From contig JAEBUN010000001.1 in NCBI GenBank assembly GCA_023014365.1, forward strand, positions 558,001 through 622,000: a stretch of DNA of 64,000 nt, given 5' to 3'. Below the pieces are notes generated by a model. The model saw only the letters and a program-made list of their open reading frames with translations, was not told the origin of the DNA and made no database searches. Of this stretch, positions 32,236-44,220 are shown piece by piece. Origin of the DNA: Lepiota brunneoincarnata (lineage: Eukaryota > Basidiomycota > Agaricomycetes > Agaricales > Agaricaceae). Made by a program: the position numbers and the translations under genes. Position 1 is the stretch's first letter; every line of letters starts with the position of its first letter.

Positions 32236-33719
32236 GGTTACGGCCCCGTTGAACATCGTATTATTCGCATTCTGGAACTACCCCGGCACAACGTTCTCTG
32301 ATTCTGCGTCTTATTGAGTCGATCGCACACCAGAATGATTCATCGAATAAACTGACCAGCTGGAACCCTTTTAATCTTCTTCCTCCGACCCAGTAGGTGA
32401 CTAAGGAATGGCATCTTCAGGCTGCACAAGGTAATATACGAGTCAGGTTCCCCGTGTGGTTTATATAGGAGTAGACAACAAATGACAAATTACAATTCAG
32501 GATTGATGCTGTGTCGATCTGCGGGCGTCTTACAGCGTTCTCACGATCATTTGGATCCGACGCCCAAACGAGTCCGCTGCCCTATGGACAGCCTGTCCAT
32601 GGACCGGACTTAGTGCTTTTCTAATCTGTGACTTGGTAGTGCTAGCGAGAGCAAGAGGCCCTGCTGGTGTTGGGCGTCGCCTGACCGCTATCCTTCTGGC
32701 ATTTCTCCTATGAAGCCTACAATATTATCAGATCCTGTGTCAGTCGCAAACACTTCTCTCCAACATAGTACCGAACGATCGGTTCTGTTGCATTAGACCA
32801 AGTTGATTGCAGCTGCGGTACACTCAACCACCAATACGATCACAGTGCTACGCCATCTACCACAAGAGAGGAAACTGACCCTCCGATCTCAAGGGATTGT
32901 TTCCTGAGTGCCGTCTCAGGTTAACAACATAGGTACGCAGCAATTCGGAAAGGAACAACACACGTCTGCGAGTGGAGCAGAAATAGGGTAGGGGAAGATG
33001 TGTTGGAAAACCTTGCAACGCGTTCCGACACCTCGGTGGCGTCGAGATGTATCCTGGGGTTTTCGAGTCAACGGATCCGAAGTAAGCATCCATTCCGACT
33101 GTGATGCCTCCGAGAAATGAGCCCTACCACCACATTCTGGAGGAGCAACAGAGTACACACATTGTTCTTTAATACGTGCCCAATTGCAACGGATTATCAC
33201 CATAAGGGGGGCCGACAATCAGGCTTACTACCTACACAACCTTTTTGTTTTCCCTCTCCAAATCCAACAGCCGACCCTATAACATCATATTGAATAAAGT
33301 AACTCCGTTATAGCGTGGCTAGGTGTAGGAAAAGAGGTGAGATTAATAAGCATCTATTGCGCAGTTCAGCATCGTTTGTGGTCATGGATAGCTGATATCT
33401 CAGATAGAAGGCCTAATGGAGGGACACTGTAATACTGCCTTGGGTCGTTGTATTGACTAATACAAGCCACTCCTTCTACATATCGTCCGTAATAACCCCG
33501 AAATCGTAGGCTACTTGGTGCACAAGGACCGCCACAGACGGAGCTGTCGCTTTAATTTCTCTTTTGTCATCTCGAAATATGGTTACTCGTCAGATTTATA
33601 TCTGTGGTGACGGATTTAGTATGGCTAACTGGTAACCTCACTAGGTTTGAGCGACTGCACGCATAATTGAATGAACTATAAATTTCACGGATATCGAATG
33701 GAACATCACCGGAATGAAT
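32236..33719. other. Intergenic, nothing recognised
   Basis: About 1.5 kb without a reading frame that resembles a family. The part near 32236 is the probable upstream region of the NACHT gene. A minus-strand open stretch at 33218-32916 has no visible domain. Confidence 0.4.
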
Positions 33720-35683
33720 TTATTGGACGAGTTGCCGCTGACCGAGGGCCTCCCAGTGACACCCGACTGCCCAGAATTCTGTGCCAGCAACACGAGACAC
33801 TGTTAACAAGAGAGAATACCTGGCAGATAAAACAAGCTTAACGATGACATAGACTTTCTGCCCAGCAGCAGGAAGCACGTCATAAGTACTTCCCGAATCA
33901 CTGCTCTCTGCATCTAATTCTTCACCCACATCCGATCCCTGTAAGTTATGCCCGACACCGGGACCTAAGGATCCCGTCCTTCTTCTTGGTCCATCATCAG
34001 GGACAGGGCACGCAAAGACTCGAACAGGAACTGGCGCAGAGTGGCTGTACATCATACCATTTGGCTCCATTTGCGGTAGATGATGCAAAATTGCTGGGGG
34101 TGAATGGTGTGATACGCGGCCATAGCTTGGTGCATAATCAGGTTCCTGAGGCTGATCCTGCGAGTTAGACGATCCATATTTAAAATAGAACGCATATCCT
34201 TCAATAAAGATTCTCGAGCGGAACACTGACCTCGAGTTCGTGTAGGCGAGGGCTGAAATTTTCTAGAGTGATCCTGCGGAAAAAATGTACTTCTGTGGCC
34301 TGAATTTGGGGCGATTGAAGCCGCAGCTGGTCGCTGCTATTGAATTTGGATCGAAAGTGTAACTTCATTTGAAATATCGTTCTGCAAGAGAACCAGGAGG
34401 GAAGACGCACTTGGCAGGAAGAGCGGCCATATTACTGTCACTAATCCCATATATCTTTTCGGACCTCCCCTCAGAGCCGTTATCTTGGCCTATGATTCTA
34501 TCGGGTATACTATTGACTTGAAACCGTCCGGCACAACGAGGGCTAGACGGGATAATTGGTCAAGAGAATTCCACAAATAAAACATAGCTTGCCATCGTAT
34601 CCACCCATCAACATCAAATGATGTGTTCGTATCGAGATGAGAACACCGAAGACATTTCCGTAGAACCTCCTCCACCACCGAACTTGGCCGGAAGATGATG
34701 CTCATCTCGATCGTATCTCCCTCCTTGACAGCCTGCGCAAGCGCAGAACGGGAGATGGCTTGGTCATTTTCAGCCCGCACCATCCGATAATCGCCTCGCT
34801 CGATATAGTGTTCCCCAATGTGGTTCTTGGAATATCCTTTGACAACATAATCGAACGCCTATTCCATTCAGTCGATATAGCGCTAGTCATCAGTATGGAT
34901 GGTCGCGCCTCCCATGTGGTAAAGAACAATAGCGGAATCGCTACAATCTCACCAATAGCATCGACTACGTCCACCGTGTTGTATTTAATAATGCGTGGGG
35001 AGCCGAGAGCAGGTCGTGAATATGCGGGGGATTCAATCAGGCACGCGTGGAACGCCCGAAGCTCGTCCCCGAAAGCCATAAGCCCCACACTCTGTAGACA
35101 GAATTAGTCACGAAATGAGATTGTCATGAAGTTAACTCCTACGAATTTAGTGAGACCAGCAACATTGATAATTTTAGTCGGTGGTTCGACAACTCTGTAC
35201 TCAAGGTTGTCACCTCGTCAGATGCAGCCCACACAACCTTCCGCCATAGACTGGATATGGTAGTCGTCGATAGCGCTTGATGACATGCATTTATCTTTTC
35301 CGAGAACCGGTGAAGCAATAGGTGACATTGGACTGCCTCCGGTAGAACGAGATGAGTCAGAATGTCGCCCATAGGTCCAGATCTATAGCGCTGCACTGCA
35401 TATTCAGTCAGGATTAGGGTGCTCTGTAGGGAACGGAGCTCGGTCGCCAAGATTTCGCATTCCTTCCTCATACTTGCATTATCATAGAGGGCCTTCGCAA
35501 CCTGAGGGGCGAGGTCAGCAGTAGCGAGAATATCTCCAAGTGACCCAGCTGTGAAGGCAACGACACGCGTGGTGGGGAAGAGATGTACAGCATAAGGATC
35601 CGACTTGCTTTGAACATCATAGCTACATCGCCACTACACCGCCACCACATTATTTCCCACCTTCTAGCGCTTGAAGGCATCAT
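33720..35683 (-). CDS. Ubiquitin-like-domain protein with a STAND-type N-terminus
   Basis: Exons 35683-35661 and 35607-35143 join to MMPSSARSKSDPYAVHLFP and then FTAGSLGDILATADLAPQV, an N-terminal type common in Agaricomycete STAND and ubiquitin-like proteins. This is followed by a helical region. Exon 35089-34909 gives VDAIGEIVAIPLLFFTTWE, and exon 34858 onward gives FDYVVKGYSKNHIGEHYIE and RGDYRMV...EMSIIFRP, a beta-grasp ubiquitin-like fold. A CLRCSHL motif follows. The intron 34859-34908 has a GC donor, and a second GC donor may follow DGWIRW. The 3' exons (to about 33720, Pro-rich and acidic) are uncertain and could be a separate gene. The molecular role of this family is unknown. Confidence 0.6.
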
Positions 35684-35689
35684 ACAGTT

Positions 35690-37018
35690 ATGCTTTTAGC
35701 CGCACGTTACTATCGGACTTGGACTTTGTGCGTCATTTTCTGCGGTAAGATGTTGGAACAGACCGCATTTGCAGAATTTAGAAAGCAGACTTGAGTTGAT
35801 AATTATATATTGCTAGTATATTCCAGTGCGGAGAGGGAAGTTATGCGTCCTTACGACTAGCTACCCAAGTCCTCGATCTTGCCCCTCTCTCTCGCTCTCT
35901 CCTCTCTCCTCTCTCCCCTCTCCTCTCTCGGGTCGAAGCCCCACGACTGATGGGGGCAGTCGCACTCGCTTTCCAACTCCGCCAATCCTGGTGTAAGCCA
36001 GGTCGGCGGGCTTACACTGATATATGGGAGGGGGGCTGTATTTTGCTACCTCGTAATACATTTACCTAGCTAGTTTTTATACTACATGATGTTTTTGGAT
36101 TTGGAAAAGGATGGTGTATTTTGAGTGGAGAAGGAGCTAGGTGTCTGTGACGAGTAGGCAGTAACTCGTCCACACGCTTTGGCCTCGCTTAGATAATCCT
36201 GTTTATAGTTTGTTTATCCGTTTATTGTGTTCCTCGTTATCATAGAGAATTTGCGGGTGGCCCATGCCCTACGCAGCGTTAGATATTTAACGAGCTACGT
36301 GACCTTGTAGTACGGTAGTTTTCACCTCTCCCGAAATGAGAGTGGTAGTTTCACCCGTCCACCTACGTGTGTGATTACCGCTTCCCCCATTCTGTAACCT
36401 CAGTGTTACAGTGTCGTGGTTGTCCCCGCGATCTTGTCCGAATTAGTGGAGGAGGGGATGACGGGTGCTACGCAAGCAGCCGTTGTCCGCCCTCCACACC
36501 AGCTCATATATTGCAACGGCCCTGGATATCGGAGATTCGCAGGTAGGTGCATCGGCAGGTTAGTTATCAATACCAGTGCTCTTTTCAGCCCTCATACACA
36601 GCCGGCATTCGTCCTATGCGACGCGGGAGAACAGAGGAGCAATCAGAATTGTTGTTGAACCTTCATATTGCCCGTGGCTAGGGCGCCCTCGCCCGCACCC
36701 ATCCCCGCGTTTGTTTCACTATAACACTCCCCACAACGTGACTTGCTCTACTCATTCTCTCTCTAGGCGAGGTGCTAGGCGAGGAGGCTCCAAGCTCATT
36801 AGTTTTACTCCCTGCATTGTGTGGGGACGGGCGGGGGCCTACAAGGCCCGTACAGGCACCTTGGTGTGATATTGCAAATTTTTATTGTTGCCGAAGAAAA
36901 CAAATTCCAAACTCCCCCTGCATTGGAGTCAACGTGGCGGTGATGGCCGTGCTGCCGTGCTTACATAACTGATTGGTATTTATTGAAATAATCCCGGAAT
37001 AATTGTTTTCCCCATCCC
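35690..37018. other. Intergenic with a CT-rich microsatellite
   Basis: A pyrimidine tract of CTCTCTC and CCTCTC units lies at about 35880-35935. The remainder has no recognisable coding sequence; its right end is the upstream region of the RING-finger gene. Confidence 0.5.
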
Positions 37019-38022
37019 ATGCCCCGTCCAAGGTCAAGTCCCCCTCCGCCCACTATGCCACATGATGACCTCGTCGAGCAATGGTTGGACCGTTTTGATG
37101 ATCCAGGTGCTATTAAATTTAACATTGTTTTGGGTCTCTTTTTTCGCTGACCATGCCACGCTTCCGCCCCCCCCTCTCGCTCTCCCTAGACTCCATCGAC
37201 GAAGACCCGGAGTACACTATCAACCTTGGTGCAGAAACACCCTTGTCTATCTGCTCCTTCAACGACCCTGTTCCCTCTCCTCCACCTCGCGTTTTCACGC
37301 GCCGCACCTCCCTCCCAAAGATCCCCCGCAGACGCAATTCTATCGGCCGTGACTGTGGTATCTGGTGTGTCTGCTTTCCCTCCTTTACCTTTTGACTGAC
37401 CACTCATTCATATAAGTTTTGAATTTGCTGTAAAGCCCGCGCGAGTTCTTTGCTGCGGAACGATCTACTGCCAAGAACACATCACTGACGTGCGTCGACG
37501 CCCTTTACTTTCGTTATTCGATCTAACCATCCACAGTGGCTACATGGTCCCTCTTCAGACGGCCGCTGTCCCTCTTGTAGCGCGCCGTGTTCCAACGAGG
37601 CCAACATCCTCTCCTTGGTTTCCCCAACCCTAAACGTCAAACCTTCCTCCCCCCCAGCCCATCCCTCACAAGAAGAAATCGCCCCCTCACTCGCGACACG
37701 CGGCCGTTCTCAGTCCACATCCACATCCACATCCAAACAATCTCAGCTATCCGAATCCACCCTCTCTTCTTCCTCAGACGGCAATACCAACTCTTCTGTT
37801 CTTGGGCTTGGGCCCACGCCCGAAGAGAATTTCGAAGAAGAAAACGACGGACAACATTGGCTCGCTTATGCACTAGGTTTTGGACACATGGGACAAAGCC
37901 GCAGCGCAGGTCCCTCCCCGTATCCTTTCATTCATCCCGGCTCTTCAACGGCCGAAGTGATTGCCAGGCTGACGAGTGTTATGGGTTTGACGCTACTGTT
38001 CTACGCTCTGTTCGCCTCATGA
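37019..38022 (+). CDS. RING-finger protein with a C-terminal hydrophobic tail (273 aa, 4 exons)
   Basis: Exons 37019-37106, 37190-37364, 37417-37489 and 37537-38022 give 822 nt in frame. After a Pro- and Arg-rich N-terminus the zinc ligands appear: CGIC split across an intron, then LCCGTIYCQEHITDWLHGP and RCPSC. This is a C3HC4-like RING arrangement typical of E3 ubiquitin ligases, and WLHG after the His is a conserved feature of this fungal group. A Ser/Thr-rich linker follows, then a final hydrophobic stretch (LTSVMGLTLLFYALFAS) fit for a tail anchor. It likely acts in ubiquitin transfer at an internal membrane; the substrate is unknown. Introns are 83, 52 and 47 bp. Confidence 0.8.
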
Positions 38023-38881
38023 CCACCCCGTGTGTATCCCACCAGGCCGACAAACCATTAGGGTCTGATGTTTCACACCTGGCACCGGTACCCATCCTTG
38101 CGGATCCATTTCTAATCATCCGAGCAGCTTGTAGTCATGAGGCCTGACTTTGCACATGGTCCTCCGGTGATTACCGAGCGACCCATTACCGAGCTGGCTT
38201 GCCCTCAGCCCAGAATCCATGATTTGTCCCTCAATATGACTACGGCTTACGACCTTGCCAACGATCCCGTACGACCATTAACTCTCTCCTTTTCTTTTCT
38301 TTTACCTGATTGCATGATTGATACCCATCTATCGGCACTTGGGTTATGGCATCCTTACCATTCTTGGCATACCTACCCCTGTCCCCTATTCACTCTATCA
38401 CCGACACCTTTCCTTTCAAGCTTCCAAGTTCTACTTTGGTCCCCTCTGACCCCCCTCCATGGTTCGCACTCGTCATTGATCATTATTCGCTATCGATTCT
38501 TATATAATTCAAAACTTAGTGTGTGTACTAGTATGATTTATACACTTGTCAATTATCTACCTTTGCTGGGTCCACAACTCTATTCCATGCCGTTCTCTCA
38601 CAACATAACCAAACGTGAGCGTGCGTGAGGGTGAATGGGAGATACACCAAGCCCTCCTTGGGTACGCTCCAACGGGCCCCATAGCCAGCTGATCTCAGTC
38701 CCTGGCTAGCCCCAGTCTGGTTGACCCGGTGACTCGCCGCGGAGCTTCTCGTTCGTTCTTGGTGGCGTGTGGTGAGGCCAGGTATCAAGGACTCGAGTTC
38801 TTAGCGATGACTTCGAGAAGTTGGGGAACATTCTTCCGGAGTGAACTATTCTTGGGCTTGTTACTCTTGTCCGTGTTGCTA

Positions 38882-38917
<36 letters not shown>

Positions 38918-39541
38918 GTCATGTCGGCTATGTCATTAGGCTTTTTGATCGAGGAGGCAAATAAAACATAAGTTTTGAGAAGTGGACGGTTTGTTTGTTG
39001 TCCAGTCAGAGGTGGTTTTGTAACAATTGCGTAAATGCCGGCAATGGGGCGTCTAGTTGGAGGAGGGCTATCACCGCTTATCGTCGATTATTTAATTGGA
39101 TGGGCTGATCGAGGATCAATTGGAATGAAATAGATCGATATGCGCCGCTAAAGGGATTGGCATTTGCGGTATAATGATAAAATAAGCTTTTAATCTTACT
39201 GACTTGTGGCTACCGTGATAAGGATTCATGCATACGTCCCAAACCTTAGCCCATTGTCCACAACCAACGTCCTCCACAAGCGATATGGGACAATCTAATT
39301 TCTTGTCCTTTTTAATTATCATCATTTTATAGCTCCGAGGGCTGTCGGTCTAATTCCTAGAATCGGTAGCTTGAATGGTTCTATACAACTGATAATAATC
39401 AGGTTCCTTGAATGATGGACATTAGTCCCTCTCCTATTTGGGAAGGCACCATACGGAGATACTAAACCCCCCTTTCCAACTCACTCCTTCGGCGCCAAAA
39501 AGAGCTCTCCAACGTAGCCGTCGCACATTGAATCAGGCACC
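38023..39541. other. Intergenic with a TTG microsatellite
   Basis: Contains the probable 3' untranslated region of the RING gene and a TTG/GTT trinucleotide run of about 11 units at 38882-38917. No gene is supported. The last 100 bp is the upstream region of the acetyltransferase gene. Confidence 0.5.
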
Positions 39542-40300
39542 ATGACCGAGATGAACTATTCTTCTCTACCTATTACAACTAATCCAATTCCTCGCCATCA
39601 TCATCATGTGAACCACACGACAGCGGAGCCTATCATTAGCAATTTCAAAACAAGACCTGCGACATCAGCAGACCTCTCCGCCCTCCCTGAGATCTTCAAT
39701 CACTACATCTCCACATCTGTCATCTCTTTCCGGTTCGACCACATCGGACTCGAGTTCTTTGAGGAGGTTTTAGCGACTACCACATCGAGGGGATTGCCTT
39801 TTATCATCGCTACTACTCCTTGCATCTCAGTATCAACACATCACGGGGATTCAAATTCGAACTCTGCCGAAGGACTAGGTGGAGAAATAGAGAACAGGGA
39901 GGCGGTGATGGGATACGCCTATGCCTTGCCTTTCCGCCAGAATTACTCCGCGTACCGGCACACAGTCGAGATATCACTGTATGTCCACCATATGTATCAC
40001 TCCTTCGGCATAGGGAGCACTCTGATGGATGCTCTTGAGGGACAACTACGCCTGACAGAGGTGCCCGATCCATTCCCAGATCCCCGCGTGCGAGCTAGTG
40101 GTAGTATTGGGGGTGAGGAAACAGGAAGGGTACACCAAGTCCTCGCCATCATGTCTATTGATGTCGAAAGTCACGATAGTGGACTCGGTCTGGAAAGGTT
40201 TTGTGCGCGGTGGGGATTCACCAGGGTCGGCCATCTCAAGAATGTCGGATTCAAATTCGGGAGGTGGATTGATGTATTATTCTTACAGCTGACGCTATAA
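39542..40300 (+). CDS. GNAT N-acetyltransferase, phosphinothricin-acetyltransferase-like (252 aa)
   Basis: A single exon. After about 35 variable residues the GNAT domain starts (TRPATSADLSALPEIFNHYI). It continues with AYALPFRQNYSAYRHTVEI, SLYVHHMYHSFGIGSTLMD (acetyl-CoA pyrophosphate loop of the form Q/R-x-x-G-x-G/A, here HSFGIGS) and MSIDVESHDSGLGLERFCA. It ends ARWGFTRVGHLKNVGFKFG and WIDVLFLQ, the order found in the PAT/bar group. It likely acetylates a small amine such as phosphinothricin-like or amino-acid substrates in the cytosol; the natural substrate is unknown. A Gly/Ser-rich insert at residues 100-120 and another at 180-195 enlarge it over bacterial PAT. Confidence 0.85.
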   Translation: MTEMNYSSLPITTNPIPRHHHHVNHTTAEPIISNFKTRPATSADLSALPEIFNHYISTSVISFRFDHIGLEFFEEVLATTTSRGLPFIIATTPCISVSTHHGDSNSNSAEGLGGEIENREAVMGYAYALPFRQNYSAYRHTVEISLYVHHMYHSFGIGSTLMDALEGQLRLTEVPDPFPDPRVRASGSIGGEETGRVHQVLAIMSIDVESHDSGLGLERFCARWGFTRVGHLKNVGFKFGRWIDVLFLQLTL

Positions 40301-40336
40301 CACGATTCTCTTACTTCACATCATGGTCCAGGACTT

Positions 40337-43300
40337 TCACACCTTCATAACCGGCACCTCACCCAACCTCAACTTGGCCGCTGCGAACGGAACTAACTTG
40401 ACTTGACTCACGCTCCCACCAGAAATGCAGGCGACAGGGCTCTGTGGAGGAGCCGTTGCCGTACCCTTGGCCAAACCCCATTCGATCTGACATGCCTTCG
40501 CGCTCATGGTCACGGGCTGGTTTCCGGGTGCCCAGACGTAAAACGGTAACTTTCCTCTGTTGGCGGAGAGGAGAGATGGAGTCGAGTCGTGGATTGTGAG
40601 TGTCGAGGGATCTATAGCGAGTTGCCAAGGCACGGTTGGGAGGAGGGTGTTGTCTTGTGTATGGTTGTCAGTCTTATCCCGAGCCGTGGTTAATATGAAG
40701 GCCAAGGGAGGTGTGTAAATGACATACAGGCGTAACGTATTGTGCCGGCGCGTTGGGGAAGAGACGTTTGACGTCCACAAGCGCTTGAGCGCTCCTTCAT
40801 AGTGGCTTGAGTGGTCGTGAATGGTTTGTACAAACCAGTTTAACCACACACCGTAAGCCTGGAGCCGACGTCTGGTTGAAACTCAGAGCCACTGCATAGT
40901 TCAATGGTCCCCTTGTTATTGCGACGGCACCGTTAGTCCTCGTTTCAATTTCAAGCGGCATATTCAGAGTAATAGAAACTTTGTTCGTTCCAGCTTTCAA
41001 CTAATTTTGGTTGAAGAATCAGCCGTGAATTTTCACAAAGAAAGTTCATTTGAGCCTACCTGGACAGTGTGCAAAGACGTCTGCGGAGCAGGCTTCAGCG
41101 CCGTCGCTCTCCCACCGTTAACCGAAATCGTGCTCTTCGCACTACCCTTCGCCCATTCAGGTACCCGAATCTTGAAAGGGAAGTTCCGCGTCGCGGTAAC
41201 CGAGTAACTGAGTACCGAGCCGAAGGGATACAGCGTATCCACAGCAACTTTTACATACAAGGCGCTCAAATTACGACAGTACCCGGCCCTTTTAGAACTT
41301 GACGCACCTTTGACCTGATTAGATCCGACGGCCCCAGAGAACGCCGACGGCCCCAAGAACGCGTGTACAAGCGACTGATCGGATTTATCAACGAAGAATG
41401 AATGGGACCAAAACTTGGGATATGCTTGTGGATGATTGACTGTGCAGCATGGGTAATTCCTGTTCCCCCGTGTGTCATGATACTGATTCCTTCGAGTGTG
41501 AAGGGGGCTAAAATATGACGCACGGCTCAAATCCAAAAACGTTCGAGTTGGGCCCGTTGTTTACCCAAGGTGGAGGGTCCATGACTTGTGCCCAGATTTG
41601 ATTAACTAAAAATAGCGGACAGTGGGTTTCGGAAACCGGGAATGACTGGGGGCCGAAGTACCTTGCTGGTCATATTGATGTGCTACGGATCTTGTGAGCT
41701 TATTATCATTGTTACGACGGTGGTGTTACTCACACAGCCAATCATGCATGATACCGGCGGGCAATGCATTATACGCTGGACAACGGAGAAAGTCAATGGA
41801 GGTGCCGGAAGAAACGTTCATTGCTCACCTAGCTTCTCCGCACGGTCGGCCAGGGAGTTGTTTCCGAAGATTTGATATATCGTGGCCAGGGAGAAAATTT
41901 GTTCCCTGGCTGTATGGTGAGTATTAGGGCATGAAGTTCATCGGGAGGCTTACACGACAGCGCAAAGCTCTGTCCTATAACCAGAGGTGAGGCTTCACGC
42001 TGACAAAAGAGGAAAGGAACGAACCCTCGCGACGGATCAAGCCCGGCGATGTGCTCGTCTGCAGAAAAGGTACCTGCGAGGCGGAGATATAGGTGTATAA
42101 GCAACTGGATTGCTGGGTCGAACGTACCAGAAGCACGCCCATGGAATTTATAGAGCATGTCGATTCTGTCGAAAGTGTTCTGTGCATCAGTCGGGTCACC
42201 CGTGAACCTCCAGGCAAGAGCCTCAGATTTCAGTGCTGAATCCCCCTCCCCATCAGATGCTTTCAACAGGGATGACATTGAGGCGAAGCGAACCTTCGGC
42301 TGTGTTAACACCATGACTATTCAAGCCTGGATCAACTCTGGATCTTGTTATTGGATTAGTTCACATACGTTTGCATGTTCAACCTCGTCACTGCTGTTTT
42401 CGGGAATACGGCATCGGTGAACCAGTTGTTCTTCCAGGAGAAACCCGTGTCCCGGACAAGTTGCATTGTCTCGAGGAACATTGCTTCTTTACCTGCGAGC
42501 ACGATCAAATCAGAGATAAGTTGTCTCCGAGAAGGGGATACGTACCACGGGGGTCGCGGTCATAAAGCCATTGGATGGCATAGATGAGCTTTAGGCAGGT
42601 TATTATTGGGCCCATAATCACAAGAGTATCAACAAGAACCTACTTCTTCCCATCTGACGAATTGATAATCAAATTGGAAGCCCATGCTAGGGTTGCCTTG
42701 TTGCCCTGTTGCCCAGATGGTATGTACGAGATCGATGAATCGATGCATTGAGTCAAGAATCCGGGTTGTCTGAGCAGGGTCCGCTTCGGCATATTGCTAA
42801 TGCCATTGTTAATTGCTATACCACACCGGGGAATAATTTCTGACGCACAATTAATCCCAAGAGAACGAGATAACGGGGCCACACTAGCCTAGGAATAGTA
42901 GCATTGGGAACGAAGGGCTCGGGACCGATCCAACCATCTTCGCCTTGATGATCCAATGTCCAATCCAAGAACGGGCGAACTTGTCCGAGGAGGCGCTTAT
43001 CGTTCAGTTGGAAAGCGAGAGAAACCATGCCGTTGCTAGAAAAACGCAGGGCTCGACAACTGTCTACAATATATCATGGACTCACGACGCACAACCAATA
43101 AGGCGCGGCTTCGTGCATCTCACTATACTCGATAGAACCTCCTTCTACCCAGATTGAGCCGTTTACACTAGGAATTATAGTATCATCTATCAAAAGCGAA
43201 CTGAGAGCCAACTTACTAGCTGTCAAAGTCGCGTAGGTGGCCAGCCAAGCCGTCAGCTTGGATTCGCGCCTGGTCGAGGGCCCACCCTGCAGGTTTGATA

Positions 43301-43449
43301 GACCCAGTAGGAACTCGTTCGAAACGTGGAGCAAGAACTATTTGTCGTCAGAGCAATTTACAAGGTTTTAAGATGAACTCACGGCTCGGAAGAGTTGCTG
43401 CTCCTGCCCCGGAAAGTAGCGCAAGTCGGAGAAAGTGTTGTAGTAGCAT
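40337..43449 (-). CDS. Secreted GH127-type glycoside hydrolase (DUF1680)
   Basis: The chosen start at 43449 gives a clear signal peptide (MLLQHFLRLALLSGAGAA), and exon 43449-43383 joins 43337 onward as LPSLLAPRFERVPTGSIKP. Later segments, in order: GWIGPEPF, RLVWPRYLVLLGLI, ALAWRFTGDPTDAQNTFDR, TELCAV and NYPCCTVNHPQAYPKFWSH. The E-x-C of TELC (about 41970) and the CC pair (about 41450) match the zinc and catalytic cysteine motifs of GH127 beta-L-arabinofuranosidases. A C-terminal beta-rich part with VPEWAKGS and ITRGPLNYAV runs to the stop at 40337. At least ten short introns are needed. It likely acts on arabinose-containing plant cell-wall glycans outside the cell. Some intron borders in 41.6-42.4 kb are uncertain. 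Confidence 0.8.
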
Positions 43450-44220
43450 AGATTCCCTTGAACAGAAGACAAGGCACTCGTCTTCGTGTCATATTGGTGC
43501 GACAAAATCTCATATATAGAGGCTTGAGAATTGGAGCGGTCCGCTTTTAGGATTTGAGGAAGCATTCAGGCGCCGGACCGTTGAGAAATAGGCGTCATTC
43601 TCGGGAGCTGGGCTTCGAAAGAGCAGTCAGATGATGCATCATTTGATAGTATTTGTTGGCTTTAGAGCGGCAGTTCCCACCGGAATCATTAGGTGCATTT
43701 GAATTAATGTGAACGAACGACACGGGGGTTGAGTCCACTACGCGGTATGTGGAGAGACCGGGGGCGTGCCAGCCCTTGTGAAATATCCCGTGTCTAGGCC
43801 CGAGTAGTTATAGACTTTCATCAATCTGTCCTGAAACTTTTGTGTAGAGCTGAAGTAAAAGCCAGCCGACGAAAGACTGTGCATGTGTGACTCGTATTTG
43901 ATTTGTCATGCCATCACGGGGATGACCAAGCAGTTCCGAGGGTACGCCAAGGATTGACACGGACGAAACCATTAAATCGACGTGTTTTTACCTTCACAAA
44001 GCTTCAGGCCTTCAACAAACCCGCTCTGAGCTGGAACAACAAGAGGTTTCATTGTTCATTTAGCCAACCGGGCGTGCATGTTTTGACGCATTCCGCAAAC
44101 AACCCTGACTGATGTTTATCTCACCTGATCGAGCTGCTTACACAGCACGGGCTATATCTCCTGGTATAAGTAGGGCCAGGGCGGATGCGTTTAGATTCAC
44201 TCCTATCTCTTGCAGGTACG
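43450..44220. promoter_or_regulatory. Divergent promoter region between the GH127 and PNPOx-FNR genes
   Basis: The two genes diverge from this 770-bp interval. On the minus strand a TATA-like TCTATATATGAG lies at about 43507-43518, some 60 bp upstream of the GH127 start, a plausible core promoter. No other regulatory motif could be assigned. Confidence 0.45.

Noticed and set aside
38137..38628. Open stretch of about 160 codons after the RING gene
   Set aside because: No domain, low-complexity hydrophobic and Pro-rich composition, and it lies where the RING gene's 3' untranslated region is expected.
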